In this document: piece after piece, positions 20,248 through 32,900 of the stretch
Position numbering within the stretch: position 1 is the first letter of the stretch
Layout of the letters: each line of letters starts with the position of its first letter
Assembly (NCBI GenBank): GCA_021904315.1
Contig: CM038915.1
Span: forward strand, 3,162,001-3,226,000
DNA from: Sphagnum magellanicum
Taxonomy: Eukaryota > Streptophyta > Sphagnopsida > Sphagnales > Sphagnaceae
Direction of reading: 5' to 3'
Length of the DNA: 64,000 nucleotides
Position numbers and translations under genes: made by a program
Notes under the pieces: generated by a model
Told to the model about the DNA's origin: nothing
The model's input: only the letters and a program-made list of their open reading frames with translations
Database searches by the model: none

Positions 20248-21722
20248 GAGTTGAACTTAGGATGTTTGTGCTACAATGCCCCCTGCCAACATAACATACA
20301 CAAAAAATGACAATTCAAAACTTCACAATTTGAATGATAGGCCAACCTTGCGTAAGAGATTTCAAGATGCATCTCTGAATTTTACATGGAGCTATATGTT
20401 AGGTTGCTCACCTTAAGAACAAGAGTTTGGTGATGTACACCGCTATAGTGCACAAACACAATAGCTTTTGGTTTTCCAAATCACAAGATTTCGCAAGACA
20501 AATTCTTGTTGCACACACAAGAAAATTGGAAAAAATAAATCTCCAACCCCTTATGTTTATCTTGTGTCCTACTCCAATTTCACTATGTTTGAGGGAATTG
20601 ATAAATGACGTGGTGAAATGTACTTTGGCCTTCATGGCACATTGCGCAACCTTTTATTACCATCCATGCATATATGTTATTTATCTTGATAAATGGAATC
20701 CAATTTTGTAAAAAGGTAAATTACTTTATGTTGGATTTGATACGATTATGTATTCATTGCAATATGGGTGCCAACTTTTCGAATACAGGTGGGAAAATGT
20801 TGAACAATGTTTCAGGTATTTAATGCGGGTTGTACAAAAATCTTGCGTACCATATATGCAGCATATTTTATAATTTTTACATGTCGCATATATGACCCAT
20901 ATAACATTTCCCCATGGTGCTATCGCATGTCATTTTTCTACATCATGGCATATCACACATTATAATGAAAACGAGCTTATTTTTTATGGCAAGCAGTCTC
21001 CAAATTTCGGCTTGAATTCGGGTTTTCGTACCACTCCACTAAATTTTTCAAGAAATTTTGAAGGCGAGCTCATTGGGTGCCTTGTTAAGTGGCCCCCTTC
21101 TCCTTATTTTTCACTATAAATAGTTTAAATAATTATGTTGGCATTATATTTGGCTTTTGACTATCCGTCAAAATGTCACCATTGAAGCAACTTTGTAGAA
21201 TCTTTTTTTAAAAAAACCTTGAACTCAAGGGTTTATAAGGGCCACTGGGCAAGGTTGGAGAAGCAGATGGAAATTTAAGCAGGGGGGGATGTGACAGCCC
21301 CCTGAACATTATTTATAACGGTCCTGTAAATTGTTGTAATAAGAGGATCCATCAAATATGCAATCACATAACATTTACGGACATGTCTAATTCATGGCCA
21401 AATTATGTTTTGTACATTCGGTGGGAAATAGATCCAATTCTTGTTCTCATCATTCAATAAACATTAATTCATCCTTCGTCCCAACAAATCTTCATTACAA
21501 TTAATGTTTATGAATTAAAAGGATATGTGATATAGTAAATTTTGTGCAAGTGTGAAACACTGGCACAATTTACCAAAAATGTCCCAAGATTACAATTAAT
21601 AAGAATTCACCACGATAACACACTTCAAAGCATGCATGCCATACCCCATTGCCATAAGGTTCCTTTTAGCAAAATGAGGCTAGCTGCTATCTGGTCGGGA
21701 TAATAAATAATTTTTGATTAAC
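20248..21722 (+). repeat. 1.45-kb direct duplication, copy A
   Basis: Segment after segment recurs in order at 22566-23990: CCAACATAACATA near the start, ACACACAAGAAAATTGGAAAAAA in the middle, the phrase TTTGGCTTTTGACTA, and near the end AATTAAAAGGATATGTGATAT and AAAAATAATTTTTGATT. I judge identity at roughly 80%, so the event is not recent. Copy A has about 75 bp extra near 21290-21365. No conserved open frame spans both copies. Confidence 0.8.
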
Positions 21723-21939
21723 TTAAAATAAATTAAATTTCTTAAAACTAGTATAATTTTGAGAAATTTAACAAAATTTTGGGACACAAATAATATGCAC
21801 TGAATTTTTCCAACAACCAGAAGGCTTACTAACCAATGAAAAGTGGGGAAGTACCCCTATTTGGATTTCGAAAGTCAGAATAAGGTATTTTAATTTCAAA
21901 AGATTTCAATTACATGGGTTACATGTTGATAAAATTTGT

Positions 21940-22090
21940 TGAAAGTAACCATTTTCAAAATAAATGGCACTCATGGGCTTTAATCCATTAATGTGTTTTT
22001 TTTTTCTCGGATGTCATCACTACCATTTACCAAATAGATTAAGAAGCCCTCTTAGACGGACATTTTAAATAATGCTGGCTTAACCATATT
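21940..22090 (+). repeat. T-rich dispersed repeat, tail fragment
   Basis: Carries CATTTTCAAAATAAATGGCA, CTCATGGGC, CGGATGTCATCA and CTTAGACGGACATTTT, matching the last 150 bp of the long copy at 7388-8165. Confidence 0.7.
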
Positions 22091-22269
22091 TTTTGACCAA
22101 ATCCATTTGGAGTTAGATTTTGTGTATGAAACATTGAGGTGCTTGAGTATTGGAGGCCAATGAACCAACATGAAGAAAGGACGAACCCCAAGTTTGTTTT
22201 GGGGGGGGAGGGGCTCCTAGACTTTGTTTTTTTAATAAACAAGAATGTCAATTGTGAAAAAACCAGGAA

Positions 22270-22440
22270 GGGTACATCACAAAGTGGGGACCCTTTTGTA
22301 TTAGTGCTATTTAAGTGCTTTCACAATACTTTTACAAGATGTCCAAGGTTTAATGTTTTGTTCGTGTAAAATACGCATTGAAACAATTTAGATTGTATTG
22401 ATTTAATTTTGGTATTGTTTCAATGATAATTGATGTAGCA
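22270..22440 (+). repeat. inverted partner of 10583-10750
   Basis: Reverse complement of the segment at 10583-10750 over about 168 bp with few differences. It ends TGATGTAGCA exactly where the following sequence turns into a partial copy of the duplicated unit, so 22440/22441 is a junction. Confidence 0.85.
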
Positions 22441-22565
22441 CATAACATTTGCGGACCTGTTTAATTCATGGCCAATTTATCTTTTGTATATTTGGTGGGA
22501 AATAGATGATATTTTTATTCCCATCGTTCAATAAACATTAATTCATCCTCCATCCCAACAAATCT
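22441..22565 (+). repeat. third, partial copy of the duplicated unit
   Basis: Matches 21368-21487 in copy A and 23630-23755 in copy B (CATAACATTTGCGGAC, TTCATGGCCAATTTAT, AATAAACATTAATTCATCC). It then switches directly to the start of copy B, implying at least three units once existed in tandem. Confidence 0.75.
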
Positions 22566-23990
22566 TGCGCGTAGAGTTTAACATGCAATGTTTGTGATGC
22601 CATGCCCCCTCCCAACATAACATATGCAAAAAATGATAATTCAAACATTCACAGTTCGGATGTTGGGCAAACCATGTGTAAAAGATTCCAAAATGGATCA
22701 GTGAATTTTACATGGAGATATATGTTGTGTTGCTCACCCAAGGAACAAGAGCTTGGTGCTATACACCGCTATACTACACATACAAAATAGCTTCTGGTTT
22801 TCCAAATCATGGGATTTTACATGACATATTCCTCTTGCACACACAAGAAAATTGGAAAAAAATGAATATTTACCCCCCCCCCCCCTTTGTTTGTCACGTG
22901 TCGTACCTTTTTATTGCCGTCCATGGATATATATGTTATTTATTTGGATAAATGGAATTTAATTTTGAAAAAAAGTAGATTATTTTGTGTTAGATTTGAT
23001 ACGATTATGTATTCATTGCAATATGGGTGCCACCTCTTTGAATACACTTGGGAAAATGTTGAACATAATTTTAAGTATTTAATGTGGCCTGTACAAAAAT
23101 CCCATGCACCATATATGAAACATATTTAATAATTTTTACATGTTAAATAGACTGACATGTATAACGTTTTCCCCATGGTGTTATCACACGTCATTTTTCT
23201 GTACATGTCATATCACACATTATAATTTTTAAAAATTATTATTTTTTATGGTAGAAAGTCATGAATTTTTTAGTCTAATTTGGGTCTTCCTACCACTCCA
23301 CTAAATTTGTAAAGAAACTTTCAATGCAAGCTCACTCGGTGGCTCGTTAATCGGCTTCCTTTTTCCTTTTTTTTTCGGTGTACTCAATTATAGTATAACT
23401 TCTCCTAGCATGGTTCGAATCATTTTACGTTTTTGTGTGTAGTTTAAATAGTTTCGTTGGCATTATATTTGGCTTTTGACTACCCATCAAAAAGTCACCA
23501 TTGACACAAATTTTATAAAAAATAAACCGCGAACTCAAAGGCTTACCAGGGCCATTGGGAGAGGTTGGAAAAACATATGGAAATTTGGGGGGGGGGGGGG
23601 GGGGGGGTTTCAAACTCGGGGGCCATCACATAACACTTACGAACATGTATGATTCATGGCCAATTTATCTTTTGTATTTTTGGAGGGAAATAAATCTGGT
23701 TCTTGTTCTCATTATTCAATAAACATTTAATTCATCTTCCATCCCAACAAAACTTTATTACAATTAATGCTCATAAATTAAAAGGATATGTGATATATTA
23801 AACTTTGTGCAAGTGTGAAACTTTAGTATAATTTGCCAAAAATGTCGCAAGATATTTACTAATTAAAATTAACCATGACTCGACACGATGACATACTTTA
23901 GATATGCCATACGCCATTGCCATAATGATCCTTTAGGCAAAACAACCCTAGCTACTAGTAGGTCGCCGTAAAAAATAATTTTTGATTTAT
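22566..23990 (+). repeat. 1.45-kb direct duplication, copy B
   Basis: Second full copy of the unit described at 20248-21722. It contains a 13-base C run near 22873 and a 21-base G run at 23587-23607 that copy A has only in shorter form. Confidence 0.8.
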
Positions 23991-24747
23991 TTTGTTATAC
24001 GGCTTAAGTCATTCATATTAAATACCTCTTTGATGATAAAGATTTTCAATTTTGACAAGTATATTTTATCCATTTTTTCCGAGCTATTCTTTAATTTGCC
24101 TAGGAGAAAAGTTCGTCCACCTTGAACCCTAAAACGAGATTTGTGGCTAGTGCGTCGGTGGGTGTTGGGTCATTCAAGCCCAAGAAAATAAAAGGGGGGA
24201 AATTTTATATGGCACGAATTTTTTTTCCTGTTTAATCAAGTGATGAACATCCTTGGTGGGTAGGAGTCCTACAATGTTCCTACTTTTAAAAAAATGCAAA
24301 TGATTACGATCCCAAAACAAAATACGTCCTTGCACAACATTAAATATTTATACCCTATTAAATGTATTCACAAAACATAAATCCTTGGGTGGTCCACATG
24401 TATATCCAAAACATTTGAGGGGTCCAATAAAACAAACTTTAAAAAGTAATTATTGATTAATTTTGTGATACGGCTTAAGTTATTCCACACAAATCCATAT
24501 TATATACCTCTTTGATGGTAAAGGTTTTCAATTTGATAAGCATGTTTTATCCATTTTCTCCAAGCTATTTTTTAATTTCCCCAGGAGAAAAGTTTGTCCA
24601 CCTTGAACCCTAAAACAAGATTTGTGGCTTGTGCATCGGTGGGTGTTGGGTCATTAAAGCCCATGAAAAAAAAGGGGGGAAATTTTATATGGCACGAATT
24701 TTTTTTCCTGTTTAATCAAGCAATGAACATCCTTGGTGGGCAGGAGT
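23984..24747 (+). repeat. 285-bp tandem repeat, period about 471 bp
   Basis: 23984-24267 and 24455-24747 are direct copies with roughly 90% identity: TACGGCTTAAGT, AGGAGAAAAGTT, CACCTTGAACCCTAAAAC, GGGTGTTGGGTCATT and TATATGGCACGAATTTTTTT recur in order. The second copy ends in a unique sequence. Confidence 0.85.
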
Positions 24748-25805
24748 GACTTGGGTGATTTTTTAGCCATTTTTTGGACCTTTTTTGAAATGAAAATAAA
24801 TAAATTACCCATATCTAGACCTAGGCACACCAATTTTGTAAAAATGCTACAGCCCACCTCAAATGACAGTTGCTAGTAATAATGCTAATAAATGTTGGGG
24901 GACCCTCCCCCATTGGACCTACTCGAAGAATTTGTAAAGAAAAAAGAACCCTATGTACCTCAGACAAATAATATGAACAATGGTTTGGATGAGTCATAAT
25001 ATTTGTCTAAGGTATTTAAGGGGGGTTTTTTTTTGTTTTCAACCCTAAACCCTAAACTATCTATTGGATGCCCATTATGACTCAGTCTTGGATGAACTTC
25101 AAGTGAGTTAATATCTCATTTCACATTGATAACCCATTCTATAAGAAACATAAACCCTATTTGTACATATATATATATATAGAAAGAGAGAGAGGTGAAT
25201 ATTAGGTAAGAAAATAGGTGATTGCTAGGTAAGTAGATGGTTTACACATGGGTAAAGGATCATTTTACTACATGCCTACTAACAACCTTGAAACAGAAAC
25301 TGAGGTAATCATTATGGTTAGCCATTTGGTGATGAACTGGTTGTTTGATTTGGAAGAGGTTTGTTGTTAGGGTTTAGGGGTTGAGTACCCATCCAAGTCT
25401 ATAGTTGGCATGAATTGTGAATAATAATCATAGTCTTAATGCACACACAACAAGAGCTAGAGCATTGTGTGGTATATGATTCTGCTCCTTATGGCAAGCT
25501 CAAACTCCCAAAAGCTCAAATATGGAATTTTGAATGTTTGATGAAGTCCCAAAAGAACGAACAACTCATAATTTCGGGGTTCATATTGTGAACATTCCTC
25601 AAAACATGGGACCAAATGAAAACCAAATGGAGGTTATCTCTTATCTATCTCCCTTTGGAAGAGAAAATAAACTTAGAGGAAGAGAAAGAATATTGGGAGG
25701 AGCCAACAACGGACCCTTCATATAATAAAGTGAAGTGGGATTCATATAAATTTTAATTTGATGTAAGGTTTTCACCCAAAGTGATTTTTTGGTTTTTTTA
25801 ATGAG
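24748..25805. other. gene-free stretch with TA/GA microsatellite
   Basis: No supported gene. A (TA)n run passes directly into a (GA)n run at about 25166-25193. A 63-codon frame at 25534-25725 resembles nothing I know. Confidence 0.5.
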
Positions 25806-26450
25806 CCTATACATATGATCCGAGCATTATGCTCGTGATGCTTGAGGCTTGAGGCTCTTTGACCACCAAAAATACACAGTGGTGCTGAGGCTTTTTAGTG
25901 TAATGCTGAGGTTTTTTTTGTTGATTTTTTTCACTTTTTGTTACTTTTTGTTACTTTTTTTACTACTTGTAACTTTTTCAAATTACTTTTTATTGTTGAA
26001 GGTTCAATGTTTGTTACTTTTTGTTACTTTTTTTACTGCTTGTAACTTTCATAAATTATTTTTTTTACTATTGAGAATGGCCAGGGAAATCATTTAGTTA
26101 TATTTTTTCATTGTTTAAGGGGAGGGGGTGCGCCTTGATTTTTTTATTTATTTATTTTACTATTGAGGGGGAGGGGGTGTAGGTTGGTTTTTTCCTTTCA
26201 TTTGAAATGTGGAAGGAGGAGGGGAAAGGGGTTTTTTTTTTTTTTTCAATTTTTTTTTCATTGTGGAATAGTTGAGGAAGGGAAAGGTTTTTTTTTCTTT
26301 TACAAATTCATTATGGGGGGAGGGGTTGGTTGAAAATGGCTATTTCCAAAATACTAGGCACTCATGGGTTTGAATTCATTAGTGTTTAGGGAATTTATTC
26401 TTTTCGGATGTCATTAGCACCATCTACTTAATAAGCTATTAAACTTTAAA
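25806..26450 (+). repeat. T-rich dispersed repeat, copy 4
   Basis: Begins CCTATACATATGATCCG and has the same order of words as the copies at 4411 and 7388, including GTTACTTTTTGTTACTTTTT, GGGGAGGGGGTGCGCCTTGA and the tail CACTCATGGGTTTGAATTC with CGGATGTCATTAGC. An additional fragment of the GGGGAGGGGGTG part lies at about 26500-26660. Confidence 0.8.
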
Positions 26451-26660
26451 TTTTTCTTTATTTTTTACTATTCAAGGGCTTGGTGAGTTGTTTTAGTTTT
26501 TTTTTGAATTGTTCAAGGGGAGGGGGTGAGCCTTTATTTATTTATTTTGATTTTTTTTATTGTTGAAGAAGAGGGGGCGGAGGTTAAGGTTTTTTTTTCC
26601 TCCTTCATTGGACATGTGCAAAGAGGAGGGGAAGGGGGTTTAGTTTTTAACCCTAAAAAC

Positions 26661-28089
26661 AAGGGAAAAAAAAAAGGAAAAAAACCACTGCTACTACTAT
26701 TACTTAAATGGTGTGTACATTCGCAATGTTGTTTACACAGAGGTGTTGTAACATGATCGTGTAGACAGTAGAGCTTAACAGAACGTTCGGGGTGGTTGGA
26801 GTGGCCGAGCCACGGGTTACCTACTAGTTTCTTCTAATGTGAGACCTCGATTGGTGACAAGGTTATTGAGTGATTCGGACAATAAATGGCAAATGAAACA
26901 ACATCTCAATGAAGGATGGAATCATGTTACACACACACACACACATACATCACTTTCCAGACCCCTGATGTGAATGTTGATGTTCTCACAACATTTGTAC
27001 ACTAATATAATTAAAGTGCAACAATACCAATTCGATATATTAATTGTAAGTTTATCATGCTTGAACATGCACTTCCTAGTCACATGGAAAAGAATGAATG
27101 AACAATCAATAGATGCACCAACAAGTCCACTAACAAGCGACAAACAAAATCTTTAATGAAAGGAAACAAGTGTACCTATGGCCATTTGTATAGAAGTTAC
27201 AACTAGTGTACCTATGGCCATTTGTATAGAAGTTACAACTAGTGTACCTATGGCCATTTGTATAGAAGGCAACCATAAGATAACTAGCATGGAACACATA
27301 GTCTGGATGCGAATTTGTGCAATACTAGTACTACATGAGTTATGCGATTGTCATTAATGTGAAGTGGTTAAATTACAAAGTAGTTGCACATTAATGTTAA
27401 ATGGGTGTCTCTGTAATTGAATATTAGTTGCACATGTACCAAATGAAATCATTTGTAGGTTGGATGGATGAAGGATGTGTGTAGATTTCATCTAAACATT
27501 GACAAATTTTGGCAAGAAATCCCATGTGGCATGTAGTTACACATGTATTGCCTTTGTATACGATCTCGTGTATGATGTAGTTTGTTTGATGTGATTCATG
27601 CAACTTGTCCATTAAAACTAAGGGGATACAAAATATGCTTAGTTGTAAATGACTTCTGTAACTAGAAAACCTAATTGCAAGGCTAGTTGCAAAAGGGCCA
27701 TTTTACTCATAGTGAATAACATACCATTATATTCAGTAAATGTGTAATTAATATTTACATTTACAAAATTAACACAAGAAAAAATCATAAGTAAAAACCT
27801 TTGGGAAAATTACATTCGACCAAATAGTATTATCATAACAGAGTAAATGAGACAAAACAAAGACATTCAATAGGAGCATTACCCTTTTAAAAAACCTTTG
27901 ACCCTTTTAAAATCATATTTTGATTTATTAAAAATCTGTTTTTTATTTAATTTAAATGTGAATTTATTTGACGATCCATGGAAGACAACATATATGTAAC
28001 ATTGTCATGTCTACAATCCATGGATGGATTCATAATCCTACGAAATATTACTATGCAAGACATAAGCAAAGCTAACTTAAAAAAAAGGA
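26661..28089. other. gene-free stretch with (AC)n and a 36-bp tandem repeat
   Basis: No supported gene. An (AC)8 microsatellite lies at about 26928-26945. A short GC-richer island at 26780-26850 has a weak tRNA-like look but fails to fold as one (see rejected items). Confidence 0.5.
27171..27269 (+). repeat. exact 36-bp tandem repeat, 2.75 copies
   Basis: Units at 27171-27206, 27207-27242 and a partial unit at 27243-27268, each starting TGTACCTATGGCCATTTGTA, are identical as far as they go. Absence of any difference means a recent expansion or a polymorphic locus. Confidence 0.9.
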
Positions 28090-28797
28090 TTGCTAGAAAT
28101 GTTGGAACTTGTTTCAAAACATAATATAACAAAAAACATCCAAAATAATAATCCATTGAAACTTACAAAGAAAAAAAAACATTTAATTATGATTGATGAT
28201 TCATATGATAACAATATTGACAACAATGTCATTGATTATTGGCATGAAGAATTCCAATTAACTAAAATTGATGAGAACATTCTTCTCAATCCAAATGGAT
28301 GATTGAACAACCAACATTTAGCAACTACAATGCAAATATTGTATGTTCAAAAATTACAATTGTTAGGATACCAACCACACACATACATAATCATAAGAAC
28401 TATACATAGATACCTAACCAATTATCTTTAACATATTTTCATAAACAATAATCATTAGATTTTAGTCCAAATACACGCATCCCCACTAAATATTCATTGC
28501 ACAATATATGATTCAAACATACCGATAATGAAAAAATTACCAAATTACACCATCCAATTACTAACTAACATCATAAATGTAAAACACTTATTGTATTCAT
28601 ATGCAAATGTTATACAACAACTGGACAATTCATCTTGCAAACTTTTTACAATAGCATATGCAACTGATATAACATTTGGATTCAACCCAAAAAAATCTAC
28701 TCACAATGTGCCACAAATGCGATCACATTTGCATAGCGACATAAATAATAAAACTATATATCCATTCCCCAAATACTCATATTCAAACACATTGTAA
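28090..28797 (+). pseudogene. Ulp1/C48-like cysteine protease relic, transposon type
   Basis: Plus-strand frames give, in order, WLNNQHLATTMQIL (family: WLnD.hI..aq.LL), a TIYDS element, and QQLDNSSCKLFTIAYATDI followed by VPQMRSHL. This is the C-terminal half of a SUMO-protease-like domain known from transposon-associated open frames, in which QQ.n..DCGlFAIA.A and MR.HL are typical. The catalytic Cys and the Gln six residues before it are retained, but the usual Asp-Cys-Gly is Ser-Cys-Lys and the catalytic His-Trp is not seen. Two open pieces (28090-28302, 28528-28797) are separated by interrupted sequence, so it is dead. The host element was not identified. Confidence 0.55.
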
Positions 28798-28969
28798 AAA
28801 TAACATGGTAGATCATCAATAGTAGTGCATAGCAACGCGAAGCCCAAGTGTTTTTTAAGGTGCACACAAATGTTTGTTAGCCCATGGTTCAAAAAACTTG
28901 TAAGGTAAAGTTGTATGGGTTATGCATAATTGTAACATTACCACACAACTTTACCTCACACTTAATTAC

Positions 28970-29360
28970 CTAGGGGTGGGGAACATTCCCAAAATGCAAG
29001 GTTGGACTTGGTAGCTACCACCTCATCCATCCTGGGCCCCTTTATATTGAGAATGGTCCCACCTTAGGGCTTTACCTTACACTTAAAGACCCTATGGGTG
29101 GGGGAGATTCCCAAATTGCAGGGTTGGACTTGGTAGTTACAACCTCATCCTAGGCCCCTTATATTTGGGAACAACCCCAAATATAAGTGTAGGGCTTTAC
29201 CCTACACTTACAAACCCTTCACCTAAATAAATGGGAGGACCTAAATAAATGAGGCCGGAAGGGCCAGTTGGCTGTGGCATCACCTCATCATAGGCCCCTT
29301 GTTTTGAGAATGGCCCCACCCGAGGGCTTTACCCTACAATTAAAGACCATGTGCCCTGGG
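28970..29360 (+). repeat. tandem block of CCCTACACTTAAAGACC units
   Basis: Three copies of a 120-150 bp unit: GGGTGGGG, ATTCCCAAA, GGTTGGACTTGGTAG, CCTCATCC, TAGGCCCCTT, GAATGG(C/T)CCCA and AGGGCTTTACCCTACACTT in that order. A further diverged copy lies at 43895-44000 and a stub near 44340-44400, so the unit is dispersed as well. Confidence 0.75.
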
Positions 29361-29940
29361 TAATGTGAGGGCATTGAGGCTGGAAAGGGTCAGTTGAACG
29401 TGTTTTCTTTCTAGTTTTTTTTTCTATGAATTTTCGCTCCTAGCCAAAAGTGACAATCAATAATAGGAAGATGTAGAGAGTGGCGATCATCCCTAAGAAG
29501 ATTTAGCCAAATATGGTTAGGAACCAGAGAGAAAGTAAAGATCTATAATATTTCTATATTTCTGGTTACAATGAAAATAAAAACCTAGTATACAAATATG
29601 CCGATTTTTTCCTCTGTTTTGGCGACTGAAAACCTCGAAAACCACTTCTTTTTCAAAATTTTAATTTTCAGTTTCGCTTTTTGGCGAAATTTCGCCAGTA
29701 AAAATAAAGGCTGGAGCTTCCTTCCGGATGTGCATGAGCAGACGCGCCGATCGCCGCGCGTTTCCCCGCACGCACCATGTTCTCAAAAACCTCAGTAACA
29801 AAAAGATTGCAGAAGCAGTCACGTAGACGCACCGCCAAATCTACCGCGAATTAGTTTTGGTGGCGGCAGCGTTGGTGCGTTGTTACATTCCAAATTTTCC
29901 CGTTGTTGTTCCATTTGTGGGTGCATCGATTGTCGTCTAG
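29361..29940 (+). promoter_or_regulatory. 5' flank and leader of WAPL
   Basis: To about 29700 this is dispersed-repeat sequence with the phrase AAGAAGATTTAGCCAAATATGG shared with 48120, 49900 and 54745. From about 29720 composition turns GC-richer (CGCGCCGATCGCCGCGCG), as expected for the promoter or 5' UTR of the gene starting at 29941. No TATA box could be assigned. Confidence 0.4.
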
Positions 29941-32900
29941 ATGATCGTGAGGACATATCAACGGCGGAATCGGATCGTGCGCAGGCTTTCCGATGGAGGT
30001 GGAGGAGATGGGACTTCGACGTCACAACAGGAGGATTCTTCTTCGCCCTGGAGCAGCAGCTATCAGGATGCTTTTCCATCGTCGTCATTCCCGTCGTCGT
30101 CGCAGGTGCTGTAGTTTTTAAAAAACAAATCTCGTACCCTAATGCCTCATGCTTGCTGTCCAAGTTATTTATTTATTTATTCTTTCAGAGATTCAAGGGA
30201 AACCAAACAAACCCCTGTAAGGATCTCGATAAGATACATTAGGGTTTCTTTTCCTGAATGGGGTCTCATCATGTCTGAATGTGAGTCTGCATGGGGGGTC
30301 TCATCATGTCTGCAGGAATCTGGCTGGTGGCAATCTGATCATGGAAACAGAGCACTGTTGTCCTCTGGCTCAGCAGGTGCACAGGAAGGTGTTGGGGCCA
30401 ATTTGGTTAGGCCGAGATCCCTCACATGGACTTACCAAAAAAAAACCCATGAAGATTTGATGGAGAATTCTATCATGGACACCCACTCCATGATAGATGC
30501 AGAAGGCAGGTTCAGTCATGAGATAGAAGGTGGTGCAGCCAGGATGGAGAGTCTAATGCTGAATGGTGATTTCACAAGTTCCAAAAGCTTAAAACATAGG
30601 TGTAATTGGTCCCAGACGGTTATGTCAACAGGGATTTCAGGGGGAGCAACAACTCCTGCCATTTCAACTCTACTAGAAGCACAGGAATCAGGAGAGATGA
30701 TGGAGCACATGGATGAAGCTAACTTTGCATTGGATGGCTTGAGGCCTGAACAGCCCCTGCAGATACAACGTGCAAGTCTCCAGTCCCTTCTCTCCCTCTG
30801 TGGGTCAATCCAGTGTCGACGTATCTTAAGGACTCACAGGTACATGTTCAGATCTCTTTATCTACATTGGATTGTTGGCTCATGCAGGCAGTCCCCTTGT
30901 GAAGTAGCTCAGGGTTTTTTCAAGTTTGTGGTGTCCTCATATTGTGGTGTCAAAATGGCAGTCTGGTGAAACCGTTGCTGGATGCAGTTGTGGCTCTTCC
31001 AACTGATGATTCACCATTGGCTTTGGCTGCAGCTGCTGTGCTGTATTTTCTTGCGCTGGATGTAAGTCAGCAGTGTCATCACTGTCGTGTATTGAGTGCA
31101 CAGGATTACACATCTAGGAGTGTTTCTGTTGGATAGCTCACATATGTGTATGTTATGCTGTAAGGATGTCCAACCTACCTTTGACAGTCTCTGGGTGGGC
31201 TATGTGAACTTTAGATGTCCTTCAGTGGATCAGTGCCCTAACGGTTTGTGATTGCTGGCAGGGACAAAATGAGGAACTCTTTGACTCTACAGGCTGTGTG
31301 CAGTTCCTAATGAGACTGTTAGGTTCCTCTCTTCCACAGCCACCCAAGAAGAGTCTTTTCAGTATTGGCAACAAGCTGGCAGGGCTGGGAGCTAGGATGA
31401 AGACTGGTAATGCAGGCATGGCAGCACTTGATCAGGGAGGTGCAGCAGTGGTTGCTGAAGTGCACAAACTGTTTGCAAGAGAGGAGAAAATTGATAACAG
31501 TCAGGATGAGGGGTGTGGATATCTGCTTGGACAGGAGTTGACTGCCAAGTGGCTGGCTTTACTGACTCTTGAGAAAGCATGTCTATCCACTGTTGTTCTT
31601 GAAGGTGCATGTCTACACCCACTATCTTGAGCTGATGACGTCAGTGGGAAGTAATTGCTGCTATTACTGCTATGTATGATGAAGGTGATGGTCTGATACT
31701 TTGTCACACTCAGAAGCTATGACTGTGCTCAGTTCTTATCATACTTTTGTTGGTGTGACCAAAAGTGCAAAATATTTGTTTGGTGGCATGATGTGCTTTT
31801 GTGGGGTTTATCTCTGCAATAAAACCAACAATATCCCCTTTGAATCTTATCAGGCTCTTGAGTCTGCTCATTAATCATTGCTTGTATAATCCGTAGCCCT
31901 CAAAATCTGTGTGTTTGTGTAGAGATCTCAATATTTCATTCTTTGTGTCCTCTCACATGGATAAGGTAGGTCTCTCTTCGATTGTGAATCTTCCTCCTGT
32001 TATTGAGTCACTTCCTTCAATCCTCAGTAGATTTTGGTCTCCTCTGTAGTAGCTTGGAAGTGTGTGAAATCTTTGGGTCAACATTTATTCAATTTATGGA
32101 GATATCGAAAAGGTCTTGTGCCTCTTGGAAGTCCAAAACATTTTGAGTTGTGATTAAGCTCATTCTAAGTTCCTAGTTTTATTAATCCTCACTTCGCTCA
32201 TGTAATTTCAGCTGACCTAACATTCTTTCAAGGCTGAATTTTATTGACCTTTTTTCAGATTTGAGAGGTAGAATGTTATCATCTGATCATTTCAGTTTTT
32301 TTGTTAGTTCAGAGGTCAGCTTTGACTTTGGGTATGTTTGGTTGAAGAATAAGGATGAGCTAATAAGCTCATTGCAGCTTGAATGAGGATACTATTGGTC
32401 TTTTTTATTAGAGATGTTTCTTGAGTGCTAGTCAATTTCATGACTGAGTCTTCCTCTTGCTTCCAGAAATGCAACAGAAACTCAGGATGCACATTTTGAT
32501 CTATTGCTCACCAAATTTTTTGGCTGACTATTATATACTAATCTACACCCACTGTAGAGAAAAATAGTTATTCTTCAGAGTTGAAAAAAATTGTAAGAGG
32601 TAGGCCTAACCAAGAATGACTTCTGTTTGGTTTGCCTGCCTTTGTAATCTTTGAAATGTCTATTTCAAAGAGTTCTTAATGGAAAGTGGGAGCTTTTCTA
32701 AGCCCACTTTGAGGTTTCCTTTTCCTTTTCTCTTTCTTTTTGTGTTACTCTTTCTTCTTGGGTTCTTCTGTCTTCTTGTCTTTTAGGTTTTGTTGAGCTA
32801 GCCAAGCTTCATGCCTGAGTTTTCATGTTACTGCAGGTCTTGTGACATAAATTCAGTATGTTTGCTTGATAGTTGACACTAATTGCCATGCATTGTCAAG

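Noticed and set aside
26780-26850. Possible tRNA-like island with GGTTGGAGTGGCCGAG
   Set aside because: It recalls the D-arm of a serine/leucine tRNA, but no acceptor stem pairing, anticodon loop or TTCGANTC-type T-arm could be found.
27171-27269. CRISPR-like repeat array
   Set aside because: The units are directly contiguous with no spacers, and the context is a plant nuclear genome.
30189-30216. Possible extra 28-nt exon in WAPL intron 1
   Set aside because: Both borders look acceptable, but inclusion would create a stop codon at the next junction.
30142-30315. Upstream extension of the second WAPL exon into an open frame from 30142
   Set aside because: Using the acceptor at 30315 keeps phase with exon 1 and gives the SSSQ-ESGWW join expected in plant WAPL. 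The frame further left belongs to the intron. An acceptor at 30188 would lead to a stop.
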